Source of the DNA: Psychrobacter pasteurii
GTDB lineage: Bacteria > Pseudomonadota > Gammaproteobacteria > Pseudomonadales > Moraxellaceae
Assembly: GCF_900162815.1 (NCBI RefSeq)
Contig: NZ_FUGD01000083.1
Span: 1-64,000 of the forward strand
Length of the DNA: 64,000 bases
Reading direction: 5' to 3'
Position numbers and translations under genes: made by a program. Below are positions 56,586-64,000 of this stretch, one piece after another. How positions within the stretch are numbered: the stretch's first letter is position 1; each line of letters opens with the position of its first letter. A model generated the notes under the pieces. That model searched no databases, had not been told where the DNA came from, and saw only the letters and a program-made list of their open reading frames with translations.

Positions 56586-57494
56586 GTGAGCAAACGCGAC
56601 CTAATTACCTTTCTTACCCTCTCTTTTATGTGGTCATTGTCCTTTATTTTTTATCGAATCGGGGTGCCCGAGTTTGGCTCACTGGCCTTTGCCACTATTC
56701 GTTTGGAGCTGGCTGGATTGACCATGCTCATCTTCGTATTACTTAATCCAAAAAACCGCCAAGGCATTCTCGCTCATTGGAAGCTGATGGCCATCGTTGG
56801 GTTATGCTCTACAGCGATTCCGTTTATCTTATTTGGCTTTGCCGCTAAGTCTGTCAATGCTGGAGTATTGGCAGTATTAAATGCGTCAGTACCCATGATG
56901 AGTGGCGTGATTGCCAGCTTGTTTTTTAATGACAAAATGTCAAAAAAACAACTGCTTGGACTGGCCATTGGGGTGGTGGGCGTTATTATCTTAATGAGCG
57001 AAACCTTAGTTGCGATGTTAGGTAGCGAAGCACAAGGAGATCTACACACCCAACTATGGCCGATGGGATTTGCCTTATTTGCTTGCGTGGGATATGCCGC
57101 TGGCGCCAATATAACCCGTAACTACTTAGAGCATGTCTCCCCCATTGCCATCACCTCAGGCACGCTCATCATTGCTAGTATTGTCATGCTGCCTGTGGCT
57201 CTCTACAGCTTTCCTTATGGTCAATCGATTAGCGTAAAAGCTTGGGGCTCTGTGATTTGTATCGGTATTTTATCGACAGCTATTGCGCTGATATTTATGA
57301 ATCAGTTGATCAAAAGCATTGGCCCTGTTCGAGCCACCAGCATTACCTTAGTAATTCCTATTTTTGCTATTATTTTTGGTTATATTTTGCTGGGTGAGTC
57401 ACTAGATATTTTTGCTATTGTCGGGTCTATGGTTATTTTATTTGGCACCTACCTGTCTTTAGACTTGTCTCTTAGAAAGCTGGCTAAAGCCTGA
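56586..57494 (+). CDS. EamA/DMT-family transporter
   Basis: A 302-residue inner-membrane protein with ten predicted helices in two EamA repeats (about 7-140 and 155-295). Such proteins export amino acids or metabolites; the substrate is not recognisable. The start is GTG at 56586 (MSKRDLITF). It begins 176 bp after recG and 100 bp before the monooxygenase gene, all on the plus strand, with no terminator seen between. Confidence 0.85.
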   Translation: MSKRDLITFLTLSFMWSLSFIFYRIGVPEFGSLAFATIRLELAGLTMLIFVLLNPKNRQGILAHWKLMAIVGLCSTAIPFILFGFAAKSVNAGVLAVLNASVPMMSGVIASLFFNDKMSKKQLLGLAIGVVGVIILMSETLVAMLGSEAQGDLHTQLWPMGFALFACVGYAAGANITRNYLEHVSPIAITSGTLIIASIVMLPVALYSFPYGQSISVKAWGSVICIGILSTAIALIFMNQLIKSIGPVRATSITLVIPIFAIIFGYILLGESLDIFAIVGSMVILFGTYLSLDLSLRKLAKA

Positions 57495-57596
57495 CTTTAT
57501 CCCCATAATGTTAATAAAGAAATAAAACCCATTGGGTTGAAGGTTATCACTAACCTAGAAAAGTAAACTACCCCCTTAGAGTTCAAAGGATGAACC

Positions 57597-59318
57597 ATGC
57601 GTATGCTCGGTAAGCTAAAAACAGCGATTGTCTCCCCTAACCGCACTAACTCTCTTTCTTCGAAGCCGTCAGCGGTAGCCCCCACTACGGCTTTGGTAGA
57701 CAGACTGCCACAGTTGCCTGCCCTGCCCAACTTACCAAGAAGAGCTACGGCCACCGTGCGCCGACTAACGCCCAGCCTACCTTTTAGTAAGAAACAGCCT
57801 CAGCTTGATGTATTAATCATTGGCGCAGGTATTTCTGGTATAGACATTGCCTCCCATCTAAGCCGCGATAAACTGCTGTCAAAGTCTGTAAAAAAAGGCC
57901 GTGTAGCCCTGGTTGAGAAGCGAGCAGCCATCGGTGGCACTTGGGATTTATTCAAATACCCAGGCATACGCTCCGACTCAGATATGACCACTTTTGGCTT
58001 TGCACATCGCCCTTGGATGGGAAAGAAAACCTTGGCTGATGCTGCCGCCATTAAAGCCTATATCGAAGAAACCGCCCAAGAGGCTACTATTGACTCGTTA
58101 ATTGAGTTTAATACCGAAGTTGTAAAGATTGAATGGTCCAGCTCGCACAAATACTGGACGGCTACCTTAAAACAGACCAATACCGGTAAAACTCGGACGG
58201 TCACCAGCCGCTTTGTCATCGGGGCAACCGGTTACTATGATTTTGAGCAGGGCTATCAACCTGAGTTCCCTAATGAGCAGCAATTTAAAGGTCAAATTAT
58301 TCACCCCCAGCAATGGGATGAAAGCATTGATTATGACAACAAACGGGTGGTGGTTATTGGTAGCGGAGCAACAGCTGTAACCTTAGTCCCTGCTTTATTA
58401 CAGCCGCTTAGTGCAGGTTCTGGCCAGAAAAAACAAAGCGCTGCCCATGTCACCATGTTGCAGCGCTCACCCACCTATATTGGCAGCATTCCCAGTGAAG
58501 ATGATAGCTTAGAGGTTCTAAAAAGCCGCTTTCATCTAAAGGATCAAACCGCTTACGGCCTAGTTCGTTGGAGAAATATTCTTATTCAACAAGGCTTATA
58601 TCGCTTTGCCCAAATCGCCCCCAACCTTATGAAAAAGGGCTTAATTAAACAAGCCAAAAAAGAGCTTAAAGGCAGTGATGTCGATATCAACCACTTTAAG
58701 CCCAACTATAAGCCTTGGGACGAAAGACTTTGTGCAGTTCCCGATGGCGACTTATTTAAGGTGTTAAAGACCAGTAAAGCTGATGTCGTTACGGATACCA
58801 TAAAAAATATCACATCAACTGGCATCGCACTCACTTCAGGCCGTCATTTAGATGCAGATATTATCGTTAGTGCCACTGGTTTAAAGCTACAAATGCTCGG
58901 TGGCGCACAAGTATTAGTAGATGGAGAGGTCGTTGCCGTAGATGAACGTATGACCTATAAGGCGGTGATGGTAGAAGGCATTCCTAATTTGGCGGTGCTT
59001 TTTGGGTATACCAATGCTTCTTGGACCCTAAAGATTGATTTGGCCTGCGATTATATGGTTCGATTACTGCGTTATATGCGGCAAAATGGATACAGTACTG
59101 TGCAGCCAACCCCTATCGCTATCGATGGAGATCAAGCCATTAGACAAACAGATACCGTGATGGGCTCCTTAACGGCAGGCTATATCAGTCGGGCTCAAAA
59201 TATTCTGCCAAAACAAGGAGATAAATATCCTTGGTATGTTACCAACAATTACTTAAGTGACATCGTGATGCTTAAATACCAACGTGTCGCAGATAAATGG
59301 TTACGCTTTGGCCATTAA
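57597..59318 (+). CDS. Flavin-containing monooxygenase, AlmA-like
   Basis: A 573-residue FAD/NADPH monooxygenase. The FAD site GAGISG is at 76-81; GGTWDLFKYPGIRSDSDM matches the AlmA/Baeyer-Villiger group; FKGQIIHPQQWD carries the FxGxxxH signature and VVVIGSGATAV the NADPH fold. Acinetobacter AlmA acts on long-chain alkanes, so hydrocarbon or ketone oxidation is plausible. Residues 1-68 are an extra basic, Pro-rich segment not found in AlmA; AAAGGATG sits before the ATG at 57597, supporting this long start. Confidence 0.82.
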   Translation: MRMLGKLKTAIVSPNRTNSLSSKPSAVAPTTALVDRLPQLPALPNLPRRATATVRRLTPSLPFSKKQPQLDVLIIGAGISGIDIASHLSRDKLLSKSVKKGRVALVEKRAAIGGTWDLFKYPGIRSDSDMTTFGFAHRPWMGKKTLADAAAIKAYIEETAQEATIDSLIEFNTEVVKIEWSSSHKYWTATLKQTNTGKTRTVTSRFVIGATGYYDFEQGYQPEFPNEQQFKGQIIHPQQWDESIDYDNKRVVVIGSGATAVTLVPALLQPLSAGSGQKKQSAAHVTMLQRSPTYIGSIPSEDDSLEVLKSRFHLKDQTAYGLVRWRNILIQQGLYRFAQIAPNLMKKGLIKQAKKELKGSDVDINHFKPNYKPWDERLCAVPDGDLFKVLKTSKADVVTDTIKNITSTGIALTSGRHLDADIIVSATGLKLQMLGGAQVLVDGEVVAVDERMTYKAVMVEGIPNLAVLFGYTNASWTLKIDLACDYMVRLLRYMRQNGYSTVQPTPIAIDGDQAIRQTDTVMGSLTAGYISRAQNILPKQGDKYPWYVTNNYLSDIVMLKYQRVADKWLRFGH

Positions 59319-59352
59319 GTTTTTGCCCCGCGATTTTATCTTATGCTATAAC

Positions 59353-59385
59353 AAAAAAAGAGGACAGCTTTCGCCATCCTCTTTT
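59353..59385. terminator. Bidirectional terminator
   Basis: AAAAGAGGA (ending 59364) pairs with TCCTCTTTT (59377-59385), with an inner GC/GC pair; A run on one side, T on the other. It serves the monooxygenase gene and, more strongly, the minus-strand lysine-rich gene. Confidence 0.75.
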
Positions 59386-59407
59386 CATCATAAGCCATTA
59401 GCTGCGC

Positions 59408-59578
59408 TTATTTTTTCTTAGCTTTCTTGTCTTTTTTGTTTTTCTTAGCTTTCTTTTCTTTCTTTTTTTGGTCTTTTAGCTTGTCTAACTCTTTGACCTT
59501 TTTCTCTACTTTTTTCTTAGCTTTTTTGATGTCTTTCTTCAGCTCTTGTTTTAGCTCTTTAATATCCGACTTAGCCAT
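59408..59578 (-). CDS. Small lysine-rich protein (56 aa)
   Basis: ATG at 59578, stop TAA at 59408-59410, reading MAKSDIKELKQELKKDIKKA then an alternating Lys/Ala/Glu/Asp sequence ending KKDKKAKKK. GGAG sits 8 bases before the ATG and an intrinsic terminator follows 20 bp after the stop, so I take it as a real gene although it is short. The first 30 residues can form a charged helix or coiled coil; the tail is nearly pure Lys. A nucleic-acid-binding role is possible but only inferred from charge. I recognise no family. Confidence 0.75.
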   Translation of the reverse strand: MAKSDIKELKQELKKDIKKAKKKVEKKVKELDKLKDQKKKEKKAKKNKKDKKAKKK

Positions 59579-59931
59579 GACTGACTCCTTTTTTGTTTAT
59601 TATAAAAAAACTTAGGGTTAAAAAATCTTATTCTTTGATATATCAGGGAGTAACTTACCCAAAGTTATTATTTACGAACTACCCTGCATAATCTATGTAT
59701 CCTTGAAAGCCCGACATACTGACGTTTCAGCATAGGTTAAACAGTAACGGACGTCCTAAATAATGCCTTAATCTAATAGTATCAAATTGGATTTTTTAAA
59801 CAAGCGCCCACTGTATTTAGAATGTAATATTAAATTACGCTACCTAATTATTGTTATCTGCCTAAATATTTGTTAATGGCTCATCACACTAGGCGCATAA
59901 CCCTAATAAAAGTATGGTTTTTTATTGTTTC
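59579..59931. other. Intergenic region
   Basis: 353 bp, AT-rich, between the lysine-rich gene and the DUF2058 gene, both on the minus strand. It should hold the small gene's promoter. No further feature seen. Confidence 0.45.
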
Positions 59932-60465
59932 TTACCACATTAAGTCATCAGGAATAACGTACGCAGCATACGGATCATCTTCAGCAGGCTCATCTTCCGC
60001 CTTGTCATTAGATTCCACAATAAAGCCTTCTAACTTCTCATTAATGCGATCTGCTAAAGGACGAGGTAGCAATGCATAGCCTTCTTCTAGGCGCGCAATA
60101 CTAACGTGACCGGCAACAATTTGATCAAACAGCTTTTGAGTAATGTTCATCTTTTTGATTTTGCTGTCATCAACGAAGCGGTATTCAATATCACCTTGAG
60201 TATCGGTAATCTGATGCTGATTAATCATCTGCACGATGTTGGCTCTTAAAGTTTTTTCTTCTAACGCCTGCTGTCTTTGTTGATTCAGCTCTTGATCTCT
60301 TTTGAGCTTTTCAGCTTGCGCTTCGGCCACTGACTTTTTGATTTCTGCGTCCGGAGCATTGCCGGTGCGTTTGGCATGTGCAGCTTGTTTGGTTAGCTTT
60401 TTGGCTTTTTTGGTGTCTACCAATCCTGCTTTTAATAATTGAGCTTGTAAGGCATTTTTGGCCAT
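59932..60465 (-). CDS. DUF2058 (YaiL-like) protein
   Basis: A 177-residue protein beginning MAKNALQAQLLKAGLVDTKK, the typical DUF2058 start, with a long basic helix (KKAKKLTKQAAHAKR...AEKLKRDQELNQQRQQALEE) and a compact C-terminal domain (YRFVDDSKIKKMNIT, LARLEEGYALLP-like) ending acidic. Members are described as nucleoid- or polynucleotide-associated; the role is unknown. I start at the ATG at 60465 (AAGGAAA upstream); the frame is open 24 more codons, but these do not match the family. Confidence 0.88.
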   Translation of the reverse strand: MAKNALQAQLLKAGLVDTKKAKKLTKQAAHAKRTGNAPDAEIKKSVAEAQAEKLKRDQELNQQRQQALEEKTLRANIVQMINQHQITDTQGDIEYRFVDDSKIKKMNITQKLFDQIVAGHVSIARLEEGYALLPRPLADRINEKLEGFIVESNDKAEDEPAEDDPYAAYVIPDDLMW

Positions 60466-60616
60466 GATTGTTTCCTTGATACTTAAACGATAAGAGTGGG
60501 CATGAAATAAAATGGGGTATAAAAAGACAGGGTACAAGTTTTACTCGACCCTGTCATTATTTTCGTTGGCTGATGAGCTCATACCTTTTCATACCTTTAA
60601 AACGGCAGTCTGTCCA

Positions 60617-61441
60617 CTAGTCTTTAGCCTTCACATACTCTTCAAATAACCGAGTCAGTTCATCCCGGGTGTAGTTAGCCTTTAACTCGTTTTGCATAAT
60701 ATTGATAAACTGCTCAAGCTCAGTGACTTTGATTTGTTCAGTCTGCTCGGCATAAATCTTAAAATAATCACTGTTGCGTAAAGAGTTAATCGACTTCTCA
60801 CTGTAGCAACTGACCACCAAATTATTGCGCCACAAGCCTTCAGGATTCATGTAGGAGTAGAAGTTACCCATCTGAAAGTCGGCTTCGATGTTTTCAATCA
60901 AGTTAAACTGAGTGGCATTAAAAGGTTTGCCTTTTTCCATCAACTGCATGGTGTAGACACCTTTGTCGGCATCTACCGGTAGCACTTTGTATTCGATACC
61001 CAAGTGACTGATAGCAGGAGTATCAGTTTCACCGAATTTCACCACCACGCTAGGGCTTCGAAAGCCAACACCGACATCTACTAAGTACTTATCACCTTGA
61101 TAGTACAAGATAGTCACTCTATGCGTCAGCGGTGCTCTTGGTGCTTCATTATTGACCACACGAGCCAGGTGTTCAGTGACCTCAAAACCTTTTGCTTTAA
61201 GAGTCTCAAACATCAGCTTATTGTGCTCAAAGCAGTATCCGCCGCGTCCTTTGACCACCAAGTTATTATAAATACCTTCTAAATCAATAGGTACAGATTC
61301 GCCAAGTAGAATCTTTGGGTTGCCAAACGGATAAGCCTTCACATGGGCTTCTGCCAGTTTAGAGATGTCTTCTAAAGTGGTGATATCTGAGTCGATGTTT
61401 AGGGCTTGTAAGTAGCTTTCAACAGTTTGTTGGGTATCCAT
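60617..61441 (-). CDS. nat: Arylamine N-acetyltransferase
   Basis: A 274-residue NAT with the Cys-His-Asp triad: Cys70 in GRGGYCFEHN, His107 in THRVTILY and Asp122 in LVDVGVGF. It transfers acetyl (or other acyl) groups from CoA to arylamines and hydrazines; the natural substrate is unknown. The ATG at 61441 is preceded by GGTGAG; an in-frame GTG inside that site is less likely. It lies 80 bp after a terminatorless gap from the DUF2058 start on the same strand. Confidence 0.92.
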   Translation of the reverse strand: MDTQQTVESYLQALNIDSDITTLEDISKLAEAHVKAYPFGNPKILLGESVPIDLEGIYNNLVVKGRGGYCFEHNKLMFETLKAKGFEVTEHLARVVNNEAPRAPLTHRVTILYYQGDKYLVDVGVGFRSPSVVVKFGETDTPAISHLGIEYKVLPVDADKGVYTMQLMEKGKPFNATQFNLIENIEADFQMGNFYSYMNPEGLWRNNLVVSCYSEKSINSLRNSDYFKIYAEQTEQIKVTELEQFINIMQNELKANYTRDELTRLFEEYVKAKD

Positions 61442-61567
61442 AGTTCTCACCGTCTATTAGATCATTTTGTTAGTATTATTTAGTTAAATAGGGGGTTTGT
61501 TCTATTTATCTTAACAAAATAACTTTTTAACCATAGTAACGCTTGGTTAAAATCATAAGCGCTTAGG

Positions 61568-62656
61568 TTAAGGCAACTTCATATCACCGTCTTGAATCCA
61601 GCCTGTACGGCGCATCAGCCAAGCTACTATACCTGCAATAACTGCGGGTAATACAAACATCAATAATCCAATGGCTAGCCAAATCTGAGTGGAAGTTAGC
61701 GCCCCTGCTGAGGCCTCAAGCACCCCAAACACACCCACAAATCCTGCGGTGCCCATGCCTGCGCCGCTGGCGGTACTCATCAAGCCAAATCCGGCTGTGG
61801 CAATAGGACCAACAACAGCACTAGCAATCACGACGGGCAATAAGATAATTGGCTTTTTAAAGATATTAGGAATCTGGAGCATACTGGTGCCAAGCCCTTG
61901 AGCAATGACTCCACTCATGCCATTGTCTTTATAACTGGCGACAGCAAAACCAATCATATGTGCCGCACAGCCCACCACTGCTGCACCACCGGCTAATCCA
62001 TCAAGCCCAATAGCGATACAAATGGCAGCGCTCGAAGTGGGCATGGTCAGTAGTAATCCGACCACCACAGCGATAACCACCCCCATCATAAACGGCTGCA
62101 ATTGGGTGGCAATCTGAATGCCAGTACCAATACTATTCACCAGACTAACCACAGGTGGATTGATCCAGGCACAGACGACCAATGCCACCAAGCCCACCGC
62201 CCAAGGCACCAATATAATATCGAGCTTGGTTTTGCCCTGAACCCAGCTACCAGCGCGACAGGCAAATACGGAGGCTAAATAAGCCCCAATAGGGTTGCCC
62301 GGTACAGCCAAAAAGGTCGGCGGCGCACCTTCTTGCGGCGTAAACAATTGCCCAGCCATTAGCGCTTCAGAGTGCGCTCCCATCATGCCAGCGACTAAAC
62401 AGGCAAACACCACTAGCGTCGGTGCTTTCAGGTAATAAGCGATACCCACACCAATACCCGCTCCCATCAAAATTGACGCCAATTTGCCTAAATCCATCAG
62501 CAGTGGCATATCTAACGCCAAGCCCACTTGAGAGAATATAAGCCCTGCGATTAAAGTGACGAACAGCCCTAAGGCCATACCCGTAAAGGCATCGATAAAG
62601 TATTTATTAAAAAAAGCACGCACCGGAGAATGGGCGCTAACAGCAGACTGCGGCAT
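61568..62656 (-). CDS. PTS EIIC-like membrane protein (PfoR family)
   Basis: A 362-residue, very hydrophobic protein with about nine helices and Gly/Ala-rich motifs ([49 protein letters not shown]). This is the PTS_EIIC_2/PfoR family, named after the Clostridium perfringens regulator. No EIIA, EIIB, HPr or sugar gene is in the window, so phosphotransfer is doubtful and the substrate unknown. It starts 69 bp from the divergent macrodomain gene. Confidence 0.82.
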   Translation of the reverse strand: MPQSAVSAHSPVRAFFNKYFIDAFTGMALGLFVTLIAGLIFSQVGLALDMPLLMDLGKLASILMGAGIGVGIAYYLKAPTLVVFACLVAGMMGAHSEALMAGQLFTPQEGAPPTFLAVPGNPIGAYLASVFACRAGSWVQGKTKLDIILVPWAVGLVALVVCAWINPPVVSLVNSIGTGIQIATQLQPFMMGVVIAVVVGLLLTMPTSSAAICIAIGLDGLAGGAAVVGCAAHMIGFAVASYKDNGMSGVIAQGLGTSMLQIPNIFKKPIILLPVVIASAVVGPIATAGFGLMSTASGAGMGTAGFVGVFGVLEASAGALTSTQIWLAIGLLMFVLPAVIAGIVAWLMRRTGWIQDGDMKLP

Positions 62657-62725
62657 AACCTTATCCTACATAAAAGAGGGGCGATTTTAATTATAATAAC
62701 TATAAAATCGATAAAGGAGTTCTAT

Positions 62726-63316
62726 ATGTCTAGTTTAAAGCACCCTTTAGCGCAAAAACAGATTGATACGACAGATAACCAAGGTAATGAGCATCTCGTT
62801 ACCTTAAAAGTAATCCAAGCGGATATTACCACGTTACCGCTTGATGCCATCGTTAATGCTGCCAATTCAAGTTTATTGGGTGGTGGCGGTGTCGATGGGG
62901 CGATTCACCGCGCTGCAGGACCAGAGCTACTGGCCTATTGCAGAACCTTAAACGGTTGCCCCACAGGGGAGGCCAAAATCAGTCCAGGATTTAAGCTGCC
63001 AGCGCAATATGTCATTCATACCGTGGGTCCGGTTTGGCACGGTGGCGGCCAAGGTGAACCTGAACTGCTTGCTAGCTGCTATCGCAATAGCATTCAATTG
63101 ACAGTAGACAATAATATTACCAGCATTGCCTTTCCAGCCATTAGCACTGGCGTTTACGGCTACCCTATCGAGCAAGCCACTGAGATTGCTATTGCCAGTG
63201 TAATAGGCAGTGTTAAGCAAGCCGCTTTATCGGGCAGTGCTATTGAGGAAGTGGTCTTTTGCTGTTTTTCAGCAAGCGATGCGGCCATTTATCAGCAAAA
63301 ACTTGAAGCTGTTTGA
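62726..63316 (+). CDS. ymdB: Macrodomain protein, O-acetyl-ADP-ribose deacetylase-like (YmdB)
   Basis: A 196-residue single macrodomain. [21 protein letters not shown], the catalytic loop [17 protein letters not shown] and [15 protein letters not shown] are all conserved, as in E. coli YmdB, which deacetylates O-acetyl-ADP-ribose and removes ADP-ribose from proteins. I start at the ATG at 62726, with AAAGGAGT upstream; the frame is open another 32 codons without homology. It has about 20 extra residues before the core. Confidence 0.9.
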   Translation: MSSLKHPLAQKQIDTTDNQGNEHLVTLKVIQADITTLPLDAIVNAANSSLLGGGGVDGAIHRAAGPELLAYCRTLNGCPTGEAKISPGFKLPAQYVIHTVGPVWHGGGQGEPELLASCYRNSIQLTVDNNITSIAFPAISTGVYGYPIEQATEIAIASVIGSVKQAALSGSAIEEVVFCCFSASDAAIYQQKLEAV

Positions 63317-63348
63317 GAGAAATACATCTACTGTCTTTTATTCAGGCC

Positions 63349-64000
63349 TTATTTGGATTTGTAATGACCAAAGTCGTAGCGGATTTTTTGATTGCGAATT
63401 TCACCGATAAATAATCTATGCGTGTTGGCATACAGGTATTTCCAGCCTGTTTTTAAAATACCATCTTGCCTTAATCGCCTAGGGTCAAAAGTAAACGCGA
63501 CGGGCAACATGCGAAAGGTCGTATGACGATTGGTTCGATTGACGTAATCACAGTCTTCGCACAGTGTGACAGTCGCATCGAAACCATTGATACGATTGTG
63601 AATGGTTTTGGTGGAAAACAAACAAGCACCGACCGCAGTGGGAAAGATATATTGCGTTAGATAGATGCCGGCATTAAATAGTTTATAGCCAAATGCATAG
63701 CGTTTAGGCAATCCTTTGGGTGACAAATATGCACCAGCGGTTTGCAGCTGTTTGGTATCTATATGGTGCATAGCCTTTTCAAGAAAGTCGCTCGATAAAC
63801 GAACATCGGCATCCAAAAACAGCAGATGCTCGTGACGGGCAAGCGCTGCACCAGTATTGCGACCCAAGCAAACCCCGCGAGAGGTCATACGCTCTACTCT
63901 GAGCTGTTGAAATTTATCAGCATGGCACTTCGCAATGGTACAGGTGTCATCTTCACTATTTGAATCGACAACAATCACTTCAAAATCCCTAAAGCTTTGT
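63349..64000 (-). CDS. Family 2 glycosyltransferase, 5' end outside window
   Basis: The frame is open to the window edge and reads FRDFEVIVVDSNSEDDT then the GT-A core with the DxD motif in LFLDADVRLSSDF, GRNTGAA before it, and a CEDCDYVNR acidic block later. A GT2 glycosyltransferase of unknown acceptor. The usual N-terminal strand (SVIIPTYN) lies beyond base 64000. A GTG at 63978 is an internal codon rather than the start. The stop TAA is at 63349-63351. Confidence 0.88.
   Translation of the reverse strand, partial: QSFRDFEVIVVDSNSEDDTCTIAKCHADKFQQLRVERMTSRGVCLGRNTGAALARHEHLLFLDADVRLSSDFLEKAMHHIDTKQLQTAGAYLSPKGLPKRYAFGYKLFNAGIYLTQYIFPTAVGACLFSTKTIHNRINGFDATVTLCEDCDYVNRTNRHTTFRMLPVAFTFDPRRLRQDGILKTGWKYLYANTHRLFIGEIRNQKIRYDFGHYKSK

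Overview
The window looks like chromosomal DNA of a Moraxellaceae gammaproteobacterium, most likely Psychrobacter. This rests on recognisable protein families, gene orders known from Pseudomonas/Acinetobacter/Psychrobacter (ubiG-phosphatase-SDR, rpmI-rplT-pheS-pheT-ihfA, hisIE-tatABC, lgt-thyA-folA), moderate GC, and low-complexity insertions in otherwise conserved enzymes. The species call is inference; no rRNA or tRNA gene was seen. Nearly all of the window is housekeeping chromosome with clear intrinsic terminators.

Layout. 1-110: right end of an IS200/IS605-type element (TnpB C-terminus). 160-3130 (minus): ybiI-like zinc-finger gene, then the ubiG-mupP/gph-yciK cluster. 3580-6080: dsbA, then an iron-storage block: a Fur-box-preceded bfd and two bacterioferritin subunits that divide ferroxidase and heme functions. 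6200-13280: class V aminotransferase, acyl-CoA synthetase, FadH-type dienoyl-CoA reductase, Na+/Ca2+ antiporter and panD. 13460-16080: a nested mobile island, an IS4-family remnant interrupted by an IS256-type element (perfect 24-bp ends, 8-bp target duplication) and cut off by an IS3-family element whose orfB is damaged.

16240-24490: pirin, nitroreductase, an overlapping SDR/metallo-beta-lactamase-fold pair, an RluA-type pseudouridine synthase, trxA, rho behind a very long leader, and a glycine-zipper lipoprotein. 24640-31980: YpfJ-type metallopeptidase, an acidic lipoprotein, a (TTTTAGC)8 tandem repeat, then ihfA, pheT, pheS, rplT and rpmI on the minus strand; infC is absent from its usual place before rpmI. 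32300-38000: hisIE-tatABC, a UvrD-like helicase and dusC.

38100-47710: MAPEG protein, OsmC-like protein, GDSL autotransporter esterase, rppH, NRDE-family protein, lgt-thyA-folA and a phospholipase D/cardiolipin synthase-like protein. 47800-64000: aminopeptidase P, POT peptide transporter, an Ala/Glu-rich membrane protein, lnt, recG, an EamA transporter, an AlmA-like flavin monooxygenase, a 56-residue lysine-rich gene, a DUF2058 protein, arylamine N-acetyltransferase, a PfoR-like EIIC permease, a macrodomain protein and the 3' part of a family 2 glycosyltransferase running off the end.

Functionally the window joins iron storage and release (bfd with two Bfr subunits), fatty acid and alkane use (acyl-CoA ligase, FadH, AlmA-like enzyme, GDSL esterase), envelope biogenesis (lgt, lnt, dsbA, tat, PLD synthase, the MupP candidate) and core translation/transcription. 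I see no defence island or CRISPR array. The least ordinary items are the split-function bacterioferritin pair, the three-layer IS nest with two damaged transposases, the rho leader, and small or low-complexity genes that are easy to miss.
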